From contig NC_089558.1 of NCBI RefSeq assembly GCF_040115645.1, positions 310,001 to 374,000 of the forward strand: a stretch of DNA of 64,000 nt. Reading direction: 5' to 3'. This document shows positions 1-11,285 of this stretch, one piece after another (the first letter of the stretch is position 1; each line of letters opens with the position of its first letter). Source of the stretch: Euwallacea fornicatus. Taxonomy: Eukaryota; Arthropoda; Insecta; Coleoptera; Curculionidae. The notes beneath the pieces are model-generated. The model ran no database searches and was not told the DNA's origin. It worked only from the letters and a program-made list of their open reading frames with translations. The position numbers were made by a program, and so were the translations under genes.

Positions 1-1837
1 CGTTGGTTAACGTTGAAGTGAAGCGGGAATCCACCATCTTAAATTCCGATTCGAATTCTAGCTTCGCTGAAAGGACGGCCGAGCCGCATTTGGATCAGCT
101 ACAGCCAAAGAAAAGGGGACGAAAAAAAGGTGGCTTAATCAATGGCTTTGCGAGAACGAGCCTTATTCAGTTAGCGATTACTTTAGGTTCGAAGAATCAT
201 AAAAATCTCTTGGACGAAGCCGAGACGTCCTTTAGCAACAAATTGGCCGTCTCGGCTTCGCGTGGTGGATCGAAAGTGAAAACCACCCAGGAAATATTGG
301 CTGGAATTCAAAGCAAAAACACTGCCTTGAGTACCGTTGCCTCGCTGAAACCCTCTAAGGAGGATTTGGAGGAGAAGGCGGCCAAGCTGACTGAAAGAGT
401 TTCCATTATCGACCAGAAACTCAACGCTAACGCGCATAGAAATAAGAATTCTCAAAAACGTAAGTATGATCTGAGGTAGAATCGTAGCTTTGAAGTTTCC
501 AAAATTGACCGTTAATTTTTAGATAAATTGACCTTAAGTGCCAGCAAACCAAATGAGCGAGTGATTGAAAGTGGGTCCGTAATCAACGACAAAAGCCTCC
601 TCGACCGACTGAAAGAGGAAGAGAACGACGACGAAGACGTGGTCGTCGTAGACGACGCGGACTCGGTCAGCAGCCGGACCGAGGAGAGTCAAGAGACTGA
701 TGCGGCAGGGGCACAGCCCCATGACCAGAATCTGCCTAAGTCGCTGAGTGTGGAAGAGGCTCTTTCGCAGTTGCCGCCCATAGACAAATCTGTCTTGGAG
801 GAGGACTGTGACGAGCCTCCTTGCACCTGTCGTTTGAAGGAGAATAAGCCTAGTGCTTTTTCAATTGGCGATGAAGAGGAGGAGCAGGCGCCACCCTATG
901 AAATCGTCGAAGACCCAGCTTGTCTTGCGAAAGGGTATCTCGAAGAACTGTACCAAGTTCACGAGGTGTCCGATGAAAAGATTCTCAGGTAAATGCAAAT
1001 TGTCATTAAGGAATATCATTTTTATTAAATTTGTCATTTTATTTAATAAGAAACTGTTACTTTGAACTGCCGCTGTTTTAGTGATTTAATTGTTTTCTTT
1101 TTGTCTTTTCTTGTAGACATCACTTTATTTTTACTGCACTATTTGAATTCCTAACAGATTACACGAATCCTGTTTGCCGAACGTAAACGGTAACTGGAGC
1201 CTGGGAACCCCACGTCCAGAGCCACCCAAAGTGGGAGGTCTGTACGTTAACGTAGTGCCTAATATTTATGAGCGTTTGGACAAAGATGTTCGACCTTTTG
1301 ATTCCTTCAAAAAGTACAGTGTCTCGGAAGACAACATCAGAGGTACTTAGAATACTTCCAGAAATAAGTATTGATCATAACATCATTTTTTTTCTCTTCA
1401 ACAAATATTAACAAGGAGAGGCATTTGAAAATGTAAAATTATTTTTCTTAAAATATTATTGTGTTATTAAACGATACGAAGCTATTTATTCACGAAATAT
1501 ATGTTCTACTGACAAAATGACGTCTTGGTCAATACTTATTTCCTAGATTTTATAACTCAGTATCAACTATAACAGTATCTTTATTATTCCAGACGGCAGT
1601 CCTACGATTAACAATAGCGATAATGTGATAAAAAGTCCGCCGGAATCAATAAACGGAGGCGGAACCAATGAAAGTGATAGTGTGATAGAACCGAAACTAA
1701 ACACGAGCGAAAATAATGAAAGTAGTGATATTCGGACAGAGAAACTAGAGGTGTTCAGGGAGTGGTACGAATGCGTGGATAGGTCTAGCTATAACGAAGA
1801 CACGTTGAGAATTCTGCCATATTGCATCTTAGATTAG
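1..1837 (+). CDS. MED26: Mediator subunit 26, C-terminal part (5' end outside window)
   Basis: Four exons join in phase: <1-459, 523-988, 1158-1342, 1593-1837, each with GT/AG borders. The stop is at 1835-1837. MED26 belongs to the Mediator complex, which links activators and elongation factors to RNA polymerase II in the nucleus. The visible part starts after the N-terminal TFIIS-like domain. It has a basic AT-hook-like stretch (PKKRGRKKGG), a long acidic low-complexity region in the second exon, and a conserved CLPNVNGNWS-type block in the third. It ends in a short acidic and aromatic tail, REWYECVD...ILPYCILD. Vertebrate MED26 ends in a very similar ILPYVCLD tail, and this is the main reason for the call. 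The start codon and first exons lie upstream of base 1. Confidence 0.88.
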
Positions 1838-4800
1838 TGGGTGCACTCTAGCAAATAACATTGATTGTTTGGGTCGTAGTCGAGGTCCAGAGACTGCGTT
1901 TGAAAATTTGTCCTGTCCCTCCTTGTGCCGTGCTCAGTATCAAAATATCATTATTGAATCATCTGAACGCTCCTGTGCCCTATCCAAAATGGATCCTACA
2001 CTGACCTAAATGTTGGGGTGGCTAGTCTATTACCCAGATGAAAATATTAAAAAGGTTTCTTGTTATATTTACGAAAAAAGTGCCGGTAATAATTACAATT
2101 ATTATAAGATGTATTTTGTCTGCAAATTTAATCGATTTCATAGGTTGTTCCAATTTATAAAAAGAAAAGTCGTTCAGTGCCGTAAAAGTCAGTTGATTTA
2201 CCTCTGCAGTATATCAAGGACTAAAAGCTAAAATAATGGTTGAACGGCTGCGTTCGTACCGAACTTTCTGTACTAAGGACGATAATATTAGGAAAATAAT
2301 CTTGACAGATGGCGATTATTAAGTTGAATTAATGTCAGAATTGCTCTGATTGTCAATGCCACATTTATAAGCCGAATTTGGTAATTGCATCTTAAGTGCA
2401 CAAAGCATAAATATATCGCACTCCCAGTTGTTAAGAAGAGGGCGAAAAGTAAATCAAGAGCTCGCTCACACGTCTCTGAACTTCAACGTTTGCAGGTACA
2501 TTTACCTGTTAAATTTAAAAATGTTTTCTCGCACGAACTTTTTAACGACGGTGAGAAATCACTTTTCTGCAACTGGTAAGTTCAAATTATTGGAATAACT
2601 CATCATGCTTTGCTTTAACCGTCCAGACGAGTGTAACCTAACACTTTACACGAGTCGCGTCAACGTATAACGTGCCAGGAATCTTATTTGGGCAAAACAG
2701 ATATGCTTTGCATTTTACCGCAAATAGTCTCATCGGATCAGCTTGCGCGAGTATAATCAATAGGAAGTTTTTGAAGATATATTTGTTGTCAAATATGTCG
2801 TTTATTTTATAATACAACTTGTGAAGACGTCTTATTTGTATATTAAATACTCTATGACTTACCTGTATATTTCCTTGTAAAGCCTGATTTATTACTGAGC
2901 AATTTTTTGAAATTGTTGAAGAAATTGATTGCTCGAGAGTACTGCAAGTTTGTGAAAGAATCGTCGATCGGCTGCCGATAGGACTAGCAAGAAACAGCAC
3001 GTCTCACAACGATGTCAGATTTTGCAACTTTGGGTCCTATTAGAGTAAGTAAAAAATCAGTTAGCGTCATTCGTGGGGAAAATTCTTGTATTGTCCGCTA
3101 TATTGCTGATATTTCAACTTAATCCTCGATTCCGATCCTGTGTTGCGTTTTAAAATTTTCCCTTTCCATCGTTGATGACGGGGTACTTTCCATTAATTTT
3201 TACTAGTAACATTCGCAGTATATTTATTTCATCCAAATAAGATTCGCGTTTATTATTGCAATCGTCTGGAGGTGGCTTTACACATAAATATATTGCTGAA
3301 ATTGAAGAAAAACCAGAACAATTTAGCAAGAGCCGGTGTAGCGAGAGCAACATCTTTAAAAAAGATTTGATACAAACTGATTGTTGTTTGTTTTTTTTAT
3401 TTTTTTTATATTTACTTTCGATTTTTTTATTATCCTGACAACCCGGCAACACTGCTATTTACCTGCCGGTGAGCTGCAACGCTTTTAGTTTTGTATAAAC
3501 CGTGTATTGGGTGTCCACAAAAAACTTCGTAGTGTGTGGTGAACGGTGATTGACTGATGAGTTGATCCTACACATGCCTCTGTTATTTAAAATCCTATTT
3601 CAGGTCGTTTTAATGACCAGCTTATAACATAAATCTCACTCTTTTTACGAAACTGTTGAAAAAATTGATCTTTTGCAGAATAACCATATATGTTAGTCAG
3701 ATAACAGATGAAAAGTTAATTACTGAAAATCGTCTTCGTTACTATAGATACATCATTAACGAGATTAATTAGAATATGAATTTTCATTTCGTGTGAGAAC
3801 ATGAGAAAGGTAAAACAATCAACTTTTACAGCACCGTTCGATGTTTGAATGATGAATTGGAACTGCTTATAGCTCTAGTCGATTTAAAATTGTTTTATTA
3901 CATTCGTATTGCGCCATTATTTCATCCCTGTCACATAACACAGTCATGCATATATCTGCTATCCTTTTGTAAAATTTTGCACAATCATTCTTCAAGTATG
4001 TTGGTGATGTGGTGTTTTTGGGGCTGACGTACATTTATTTGCCAAATATGATGCAGTAATGAAATAATGAAGTATTTTTGGAAGCCGATGGTTTGTGAAT
4101 CCTCTGCAAAGCCAGGATAAAGTGCAGGTTTTTTTGAATTATAATATCTGTGTACTTGTAGAGATTTTTGACAACAGAAGGTTATTTTTGAATGTCTCTT
4201 CTCCAAAAATATACGTTAGAAAGTGCTATAGGTTGTTAATTTTACAGCAGTTAAATCAAATTTTTGTGTCCTCCCATGTTCGTCAACACGGCCTTCCAGG
4301 ACATGTGTCATCGAAAACTGCTTAGGGGCAGTTCTGAGAATGGCAAAAATTTGTCACAAAGGAGCCAAAAAGGTAATATTGTACATTTGGAAATACACTA
4401 CTGATCTCTAGGGCCTTACAAAATACAATACCTATTTTTTAAATAAGTATCGCCTTTTTAACGCGTATACAAGGTGTTTTTCGTAGAATATCTTTAGTGC
4501 TACCGCGTGGAGATCGTTAGAGCTGCGTTATATAATTTCGTAAGTTAATGCCAAAAATATATATTTGCGTTGTTGGTTTTTCTCCCAATTCGTGCAGTAT
4601 ATCCCCGACGAAATATTTATGTGTTAGTTTCTTGTTACTTCGTGGTCGGAGATATACTGTATAGCCTGCCATACGAGAGGGCAAATTTGAAACGAAAGTT
4701 TGGAATATTCCGAAAATGCTTTTTTAGCTATTATTTGGTATTTTTTCATGTCTTCTATTCTGCACCTATGGTGGATTGGAAGCTGTTTGTCGCTATAAAA

Positions 4801-5985
4801 ATCGTGAGAAGTTCATAAATAAAGGCCTGTTGAAGTACTGGCAAGTTTTGAAGTTCCTGTTAAGAAGACGGTAATAGAAGCTGGTTCGATTTCAATGAAA
4901 ACGATGTCCCTGTTAAAGTTACCAGTACGTCAATAATTCTGCTCGTAGTTAAGTCTGTAAATTGATTGATTATCTACGAATTATTAGCCGGTATAAAATT
5001 TTGTCCTTTTGCTTTCGTTAAGACGGTGATCGGGCGGCAGGTCGTCGAGTTAATTAATTTATATCTTAAATTGTTACTATTTAGAAATAAATCTCCACTT
5101 TTCCAGTTAGTCTTTGTTTATTTTTGTGTTATTATTTTTGAAGGCCTTTTGGGGAACGGGCTGACTTATCTTTTAGCCCCTTCAGAGAGCCCCGAGCTTT
5201 ATAAATAATATATTATATAAGAAGTGTTTTTTTTTTTTAGAAATTATTAATAAATCTCTTAAAGTGTCCTTTTTCATTTCGGCTCCCGTTTGTATATATA
5301 ATATCCTCGATAGATGAATTATTTGTACAGAATAATATATTGTTAATTTCTTTATGAGTCGACGTCAAATAATATCAACATTATTGCTTTTGTTAGTGAT
5401 GTGTTTGATATATCTATTTACCATGCCTTCAGAATAAAGATATTTTCTATGACTCTAGGCGAACGTATTATTTTATTTCATTTCCTCGATAGACCTTGTT
5501 CGAAGTGTGAATTAAAATGAAGAACTTACATATATCGAGAAATAAAAACGGTTTTTGGAAATCTAATGAACGAAGATGATTCATGTCATAGTGAGTGTTG
5601 ATGTAACTGGTCCAAGGCTTCGGCAGTTCGAGTCTCCCCTTCAGCCATAAGCCTTATGATCGGCACCAACAGTGGCTCCTTTATTGACGTGCTTTTTTAA
5701 CGAACTGTTTCGAAGAAAACCACATAATCTATTTTTGTATATTCAGATATGAAAATTCCTAGTTTGGCACAGGGCACCATCGTGTAACAACAAAAAAAGG
5801 ATGTGTTGCGAGGGTGTTTACCGGAAGTCCGGATTTGGGACGTGGGTCACCAAACTGCTCACGGAACGGACCTTCACTTTCGGACGGCCCTAAGCTTGCA
5901 TGTTACAGATATTGTTTCGTACGGAAAAAAGCCAACAGCCTTCCTGAGTAAAAGCTAAAGTTTATTGATATGAAACAATAATATA
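1838..5985. other. MED26 3' UTR and gene-poor spacer
   Basis: No family-supported gene is visible. Short open frames occur on both strands but lack splice context and recognisable domains. An AATAAA near 5432 is one candidate MED26 3' end, though a nearer weak signal may be used. The only coding-like feature is a pair of possible small exons at 2521-3044, listed separately. Confidence 0.6.
2521..3044 (+). other. Possible orphan exon pair with mitochondrial-leader-like start
   Basis: An ATG at 2521 opens 18 codons (MFSRTNFLTTVRNHFSAT plus one base). They end at a strong donor, GTAAGT, at 2576. The peptide is rich in R, S and T with no acidic residues, like a mitochondrial presequence. A second stretch, 2998-3044, follows an AG and ends at another GTAAGT donor (3045). 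Joined in phase it continues as ARLTTMSDFATLGPIR. I found no convincing third exon and do not recognise the protein. It could be the 5' end of a small gene with distant exons, a decayed gene, or chance. Confidence 0.2.
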
Positions 5986-5989
5986 TATA

Positions 5990-7218
5990 CAGAGTTGGTC
6001 TGTGTATTTAGACAAGACCTACTACTTTTATATTAAAAAAAAAAGATTAACTTTAAACACAAACATTCTAGAGTTGACCCTAAATCGCCGAAAAACATGT
6101 TATGAATATTGCAAAGTGAAAAAAGGATACAAAGCTGGTAAATTAATTATAGAACACCCTGTTGATTTTATAAAAATTGAATAGACCCTTATTTTCCGAT
6201 TTCAATAATGTGTAACACGTCGCCATTTGTTGTGGCCCTTTTCGTTGTATTTGCTTTCGAAAATGGGCCTGCCAGGAATAAACGAACCGAATGTCGTTGC
6301 TATTCATTATTTATTAATGTATTATACAATAAATTCTTTTCAAACTAACATAATCAAATTAGTTTTATATCATGGAACCAAGATTAACATTTCTTTAAAT
6401 TAACAATTTACGAAAAGTCAAAATTCACAAATGTTAAATGTGTCCGCCGTCGTTTTCAACACATTTTCTGTGATCTTCATCGAACTTCAACAAAGCATTG
6501 CAAATATGTAAATCCGAAATGTTCATTTAACGATTCGATATTTATTTGGATCGTTGTTGTTAAATCTTCAAAACTTTTACCTCTTTCTTTATAGACTTTT
6601 TATCCTTCAGATAAAATTTGCAGTTCTTCATCCTCATTTGTAATAACTGCGTTTTTACCTTTGAAAACTTTTGACCTCCCTTATGCTCCTGTCTGTGTAA
6701 TAAAAAGTAAACTTAGCAGGAACTAGCATGTGCTGATAAATGCGCTGATACTTCACTTTCACTCATGCAACATTCTTGTCGTTTTTATAATACAAATTAA
6801 TTATTTTTAACTTTTCTGCTTCTGTATAACCCATTTTATGAATGGAACGAAGAAAATGTGACAACTAATAAATAATAATTACTAATGATGTTCGGTCCAT
6901 TTATTTATTCATTGCAAGTACAATTCGGAAAAACAATATATTCTCGATATTTAAAGGCAAATATCGCGAAAACGGCTAAATCAAATGTCAACATGTTTAT
7001 ATATTTTTGAAATCAGAAAATGAAGGTGTATTCAATTTTTATAAAATATACACGGTGCTCCATTATAGATTTCCCGACTTTGCGTTCTTTTTTAACTATA
7101 ACCATCTCTAACATTGCCTAGCAATTTAGGAAAAACTACAATTTTTGCATTTAAAGCATTTCTTTTCATTTAATAATAAAACTAGTAGCCACTGTTTACG
7201 TATACGGACCAACTCTAT
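5990..7218. mobile_element. Non-autonomous DNA transposon with long (~270 bp) imperfect TIRs
   Basis: The ends are inverted copies: AGAGTTGGTC at the left (from about 5992) matches, reversed, GACCAACTCT at the right (to about 7216). The match continues inward, imperfectly but with few gaps, over roughly 5990-6262 and 6945-7218. A shared inner block is TTTTATAAAAATTGAATA. The ~680-bp centre carries a degraded transposase C-terminus on the minus strand. Total length is about 1.23 kb. Long TIRs and a terminal transposase scrap suggest an internally deleted relative of IS630/Tc1-mariner-like elements. The exact superfamily is inferred, not shown. Confidence 0.7.
6434..6640 (-). pseudogene. Transposase C-terminal fragment inside the long-TIR element
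   Basis: Reading the minus strand toward 6434 gives HRKCVENDGGHI followed by a stop. This resembles the R..C...NGGH(F/I)E tail found at the end of many insect IS630/mariner-like transposases. Farther upstream the reading breaks by frameshift and by a stop near 6600. The catalytic core is not visible. The fragment is clearly non-functional. Confidence 0.5.
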
Positions 7219-7700
7219 ACATTTGTTTATATTATAATTATTGTTATAACATACAGAGTGTCCGTTTCACGAGCTCAACCATGTGGATTTCGGTTATTTG
7301 AAAAGACACGAGGTCGTTGAAATTAGGGCAAAGTTGCGCATTTTGGAGCTTCGTAAGATGCCGTTTGAAGAATTATGGAATTTTGATTACTTCCTGAAAT
7401 ATCCGGGAAAATACGAAATTTCGAAAAAAGGTTTCTGTTTTTTCTTGGACTCATTTGGAGATATAATTGAAAATGGCTGGCACATTTTCGTAGTCACCTT
7501 TTCTCCTCGACACATGACAGCGTCAAATTTAGATCCGACGTTTCGATTTTCTGGAACCATCATCAATTTTATTTTTTCTTATGAGCGCCATCTTGGATTT
7601 TCATATTTTTGAATTCAGCTTTTTTTCCGATTACGATGATGTATCACATGTTAAGATTCGGACTCGCCGTTTAATAGAAATATCACAAATCCTGTTTTTG
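7219..7700 (+). repeat. Repeat-derived sequence with a 109-codon open frame
   Basis: Just after the long-TIR element, ATACAGAGTGTCCGTTTCACG looks like the terminal CAGGGTGTCC motif common at ends of insect DNA transposons. An open frame runs 7283-7612 and begins at a Met codon, but it has no recognised domain and no splice context. The segment near 7620 (TTTTTTTCCGATTACGATGATGT) resembles part of the neighbouring element's TIR. It is most simply a second decayed copy of a related repeat. A real small gene cannot be excluded. Confidence 0.35.
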
Positions 7701-7716
7701 CATCATCGATTCATTC

Positions 7717-7752
7717 ATATATCGATATCGATATATCAATAAATCGATATCG
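7717..7752. promoter_or_regulatory. DRE/BEAF-like TATCGATA palindrome cluster, likely PDCD10 promoter
   Basis: Two overlapping TATCGATA sites (7720-7727 and 7726-7733) sit in a perfect 20-bp palindrome, and a near-match AATCGATA follows at 7742-7749. TATCGATA is the DRE core promoter element of Drosophila housekeeping genes. It lies about 200 bp upstream of a probable non-coding first exon of PDCD10 that ends at a donor at 7945. The promoter role is inferred from position. Confidence 0.5.
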
Positions 7753-7944
7753 TGATATCTGTAGTTACGTTTCTAATGTCAGGTTTTCTGTTTTACAGCT
7801 GTCTGTGTCCTTTGTCTCAGCCTTTTTCGTTTTTCACCAAGGAAGTGTTTTTTGTTCCTGAATCATTCAATATTTTTACTTAAAATCCAGTTTTCCTACT
7901 TTCTACAATTACAGAACTTTGTCAAGGCCAGTGGAAAACGAATT

Positions 7945-9685
7945 GTAAGTATTGCTCAACCTACAACAATACGTATTTGATCAGGGTGTTTCGTTTTTCC
8001 GTAATGTTCCGACATACAAGCTCATGTTTTCCAAATAGGTTTTCTCTAGTGCCCCCCAAATCTTGTTTAAATTAATATTAACAATTTCTATATGTATAGG
8101 TGCATTCTCAATACCTAGACACCCTCCCTAGAAACTTTTTTCTTATAAAAAAGAGAGTTACCAATATTTTGACTAATATTCCATATTTTCTCTGACTCAT
8201 ACACCTAATCAGGTGGTCATTTGGTCACTGACATTCCTTCCAAGCCCGACTGATAAACTAAAGATTCAAATCCGTGCATTGTGCTCTATGTGGGCCATTA
8301 ACATTTTTAGGTAAAAATTTTGTTTTTCAAAATTTCAGTAAGCAAATAAGTTTAAATTGAACATATTGTAAGCCTTACTTAGACAAACAGGCCTTCTGTG
8401 TAATATTGCTTAAATTGAAGGCCACAAGATTGACATTTAGGTGTCTCTGATAAAAAATTGGTAATTTTTATCTCAATGATTACATATCAGCCTGCATTGA
8501 AATACAAGGCTTTACCTTACATATTACTCATTGCTTATTTTCAAGTTTTCCCTTTATACATAGTGATGTCATCCTTGATAAACTTGAGGTGAAATTAAAT
8601 TTATATTTACTTGTATGTAGTGTATGTTTTGGATGCAAATCAGAATTAGGTGTTTCTCTTATAAACATTAAATAGGTATAGTGAACTTTTCTAGTCTTTG
8701 AACTGTTACTTCAAATTTTTTTGGTTCTGGTGTGTTTTTTAATTTATAATTCTGAAAGTGAATGGCGATTGAGCTTGGAGAACAAATGACCCAGAAAATG
8801 ACATACTAAGGGATTTAAAAAAGGTGCCTTGCTTTAATTTTTATTTACATGACACATCTGTATTTATTTAACATTAAAAGTGCCTTATATTGTACTGTGA
8901 GGAGTAGAGTGTTCTCACAAAATTATCTCAAAATAGCCTATCAGAATATTACCAACAAATAGAAGACATAAATTCTCCAAGGAATGTTCTACACCCTAGG
9001 GTACAGATTCAAGGCCTTGATTTAGCTATATATAAAAAAAATCTTTAAAAATATTTCTGCACCTGTAGATCCCTTTACAAAGGATGCTGTTGATTGAATT
9101 GATCCTTTATGTTTGCTTATCAATATAATTGGTTGAATAGCTGATAGCTATAGCTGCTGGTAGGGTTCAATCCATTCCAGATTATCATTTTCAAAAATGT
9201 CTTCTGGACAAACATGTTTTACCGATAGTTTGGTTTATGAAATGTTATTCAGTAGTAATTAGGTAGCCCTGACCAAACCAATATTAGATCAAAATTTTAA
9301 ATTTTGAACTTCGTCATTGTCAATACTGAAATTGTGCAAAAAAGTGTTGTGACAGTGTCCCATGCTTCCACAAATCGGAGTGGTATTCTGGCCTTAAAGC
9401 ATGAGCTGCAGAAGAATCGCTTCCAGTTCAATAGTTAATGATCCTGATTAAGTCAATACTAGATCGAAATTTTTTATTCGAAATTTTTCATTGCCAATAC
9501 TGAAATTGTATGAAAAAAGTGTTGTGACAGTGTCCAATGCTTCCATAAATCGGAGTGGCATTCTGACCTTAAAGCTTGAGCTGTGAAAGTAAGTATTTAT
9601 GTACTTACTTCAATTACATCACTTTTTGGCTCATTTATTCTCCTAAGCTCTACTAACTCTTCCACCTAACATAGATTTGTTTCAG
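7945..9685 (+). other. Probable 5' UTR intron of PDCD10
   Basis: A perfect donor, ATT|GTAAGTATT, at 7945 and an acceptor, TTTGTTTCAG, ending at 9685 could join a non-coding leader exon to the coding exon 20 nt before its ATG. The intron is AT-rich and contains the duplicated block at 9263-9590. Without transcript data the leader exon is inferred. Confidence 0.45.
9263..9590 (+). repeat. Two-copy tandem duplication, period about 175 bp
   Basis: Two diverged direct copies lie at about 9263-9420 and 9438-9590. The shared core reads CAATACTGAAATTGT, then AAAAGTGTTGTGACAGTGTCC, then AATCGGAGTGG. GACAGTGTCC occurs at 9351 and 9526, which gives the period. Each copy can form a small hairpin around CCA(C/T)...GTGG. 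The copies lie in the 5' UTR intron of PDCD10. I see no snoRNA boxes and assign no function. Confidence 0.75.
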
Positions 9686-9704
9686 AGATAGACAACCTTA
9701 AGCA

Positions 9705-10331
9705 ATGACCATGGACGACGGTTCGCCGGTAACGACAGTCATTTTGCCTGTTCTAATACGTCACATTCTTTCCCAAATGGAAAAACGCGATATGGTTGCC
9801 TCACAAACATTAAGGGCCGCGTTTGCAAAGGCTGAAAATGCTCATCCGGGACTGTCGCTCGATTTTGTGCAAGGATTGCTGAAGCAAGCCCATTTGGAAG
9901 TGAATATGAATGAAAGCATTCTGAGGCTGCAAGGCTCTGTTGCTGATACAGACGAATACAAATTAAATAGGTCTGAAGACGCTTTTCAAGAACTGAATAG
10001 GAAATCGGCGGCTTTGAAAAAAATTTTGAGCAGAATTCCCGATGAAATTTCTGATAGGAAGAAATTCCTTGAAACTATTAAAGAAATCGCCAGTGCCATT
10101 AAGAAGTTGCTGGACGCGGTTAATGAGGTATATGGATTTATACCCGGCCCTAATGGGAAGCAGGCTTTAGAACAGAAGAAGAGGGAGTTTGTGAAGTATT
10201 CGAAAAAGTTTAGTAATACGCTGAAGGATTACTTTAAAGAGGGGCACGCTAACTCGGTCTTTGTTAGCGCGTTGTTTCTGATTCATCAAACAAACATGAT
10301 TATTACCACTGTTAAAAGCAAATGTGAATAG
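9705..10331 (+). CDS. PDCD10: Programmed cell death protein 10 (CCM3)
   Basis: The gene is one uninterrupted coding exon of 208 codons, close to the 212 residues of human PDCD10. PDCD10/CCM3 is an adaptor in the STRIPAK complex. It binds germinal-centre kinases through its N-terminal dimerisation domain and paxillin, CCM2 and striatin through its C-terminal FAT-like four-helix domain. Here the N-terminal helices run from VILPVLIRHILSQMEKRD to about residue 70. The C-terminal helical part includes IPDEISDRKKFLETIKEIA and KKREFVKYSKKFSNTLKDYF. The ATG at 9705 follows a splice acceptor by 20 nt and matches the family start. The gene appears complete and undamaged. Confidence 0.96.
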   Translation: MTMDDGSPVTTVILPVLIRHILSQMEKRDMVASQTLRAAFAKAENAHPGLSLDFVQGLLKQAHLEVNMNESILRLQGSVADTDEYKLNRSEDAFQELNRKSAALKKILSRIPDEISDRKKFLETIKEIASAIKKLLDAVNEVYGFIPGPNGKQALEQKKREFVKYSKKFSNTLKDYFKEGHANSVFVSALFLIHQTNMIITTVKSKCE

Positions 10332-10859
10332 AGTTGTTGATAATCATTGTTTGAAGTAATTTAAGTGTGGAGACTGATTTTTGGAATCCACAGTTTAACT
10401 CCCTTTTGGTTCTATAGCTCTATATAAGGAGAGGTCAATGTTGCAATTATTTTGATTTTTTCAAATAATTGCCGTTCCAATAGAGAAAAGTACTGTTATA
10501 TCTCTGTATTGTTAAATGTTGACTGTAGAGGTAATTGAGGTGATCTTTTTTGGGTTTAGGAATTGAAATTGCACTGATTACAAGATAAATTTTCACTGAT
10601 TAAGAAGAATGCGTTAATGTTATTTTATTCAAACAAAAGTATAAGGTTAACAAGGTGGTTGAATATGCATGTAAGTATTATAGAAGAATAAGGGCTATAA
10701 AAATATATTGCTTATAGGGAAATAATAAATAGCAATTCTTCTTGTGCGTAAATATTAGTATTTAGTTTACTTTATAATGAGTAACCTGATTTAACCTGTT
10801 TACAAATTGATTATGTCTATTTGGGACGTTAATTAAATTAATGAATAAGTGTACTTTTT

Positions 10860-10865
10860 AATAAA
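10860..10865 (+). promoter_or_regulatory. AATAAA polyadenylation signal, PDCD10
   Basis: The signal lies 529 nt past the stop in AT-rich sequence and is followed by T-rich sequence. An earlier AATAAA near 10727 is an alternative. Confidence 0.4.
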
Positions 10866-11269
10866 AAAAGGTTTTAAAGATTTTTTTTTGTTTTACCAGA
10901 ACCACTCGCATAATCCTTTTTAAAACCTGAATTGAAATCTTTAAAAATTGTTGTTTATGTGTAGTAAAATATTAATATCGTACTGTACGAGGTCAAATTA
11001 ATTTACAATTCGCACATAAAGAAGCTGTGATGCTCATATGCATGAAAACGGAAAACGTGTCCTGGCAAAGGTTATTCATCGTTGTTTTTTTTTGTTTGAA
11101 CAATTGGAGTGTGTCAGTAAGCCCATATAAATCGGTTTACGAGTTGGTAGCTGTACGGAACGCCTTTAACAACATTGCCTACTGTTATTACAAACAACAA
11201 ATACTATTTATCTAATGCGTAATGATTGGAGCACTATAACGTGTCGTTTTTTTTAAATTTATTTTATAG
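10866..11269. other. Spacer between PDCD10 and zyxin
   Basis: About 400 bp with no supported gene. It probably holds the zyxin promoter and part of a 5' UTR intron, because an acceptor (ATTTTATAG) ends at 11269, 16 nt before the zyxin ATG. The matching leader exon was not found. Confidence 0.5.
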
Positions 11270-11285
11270 GTAGTGGTTCAAAACT

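Noticed and set aside
5612..5645. tRNA-like B box (AGTTCGAGTCTC) near 5618-5640
   Set aside because: No paired T stem, no A box at the right distance and no acceptor stem. A cloverleaf cannot be drawn.
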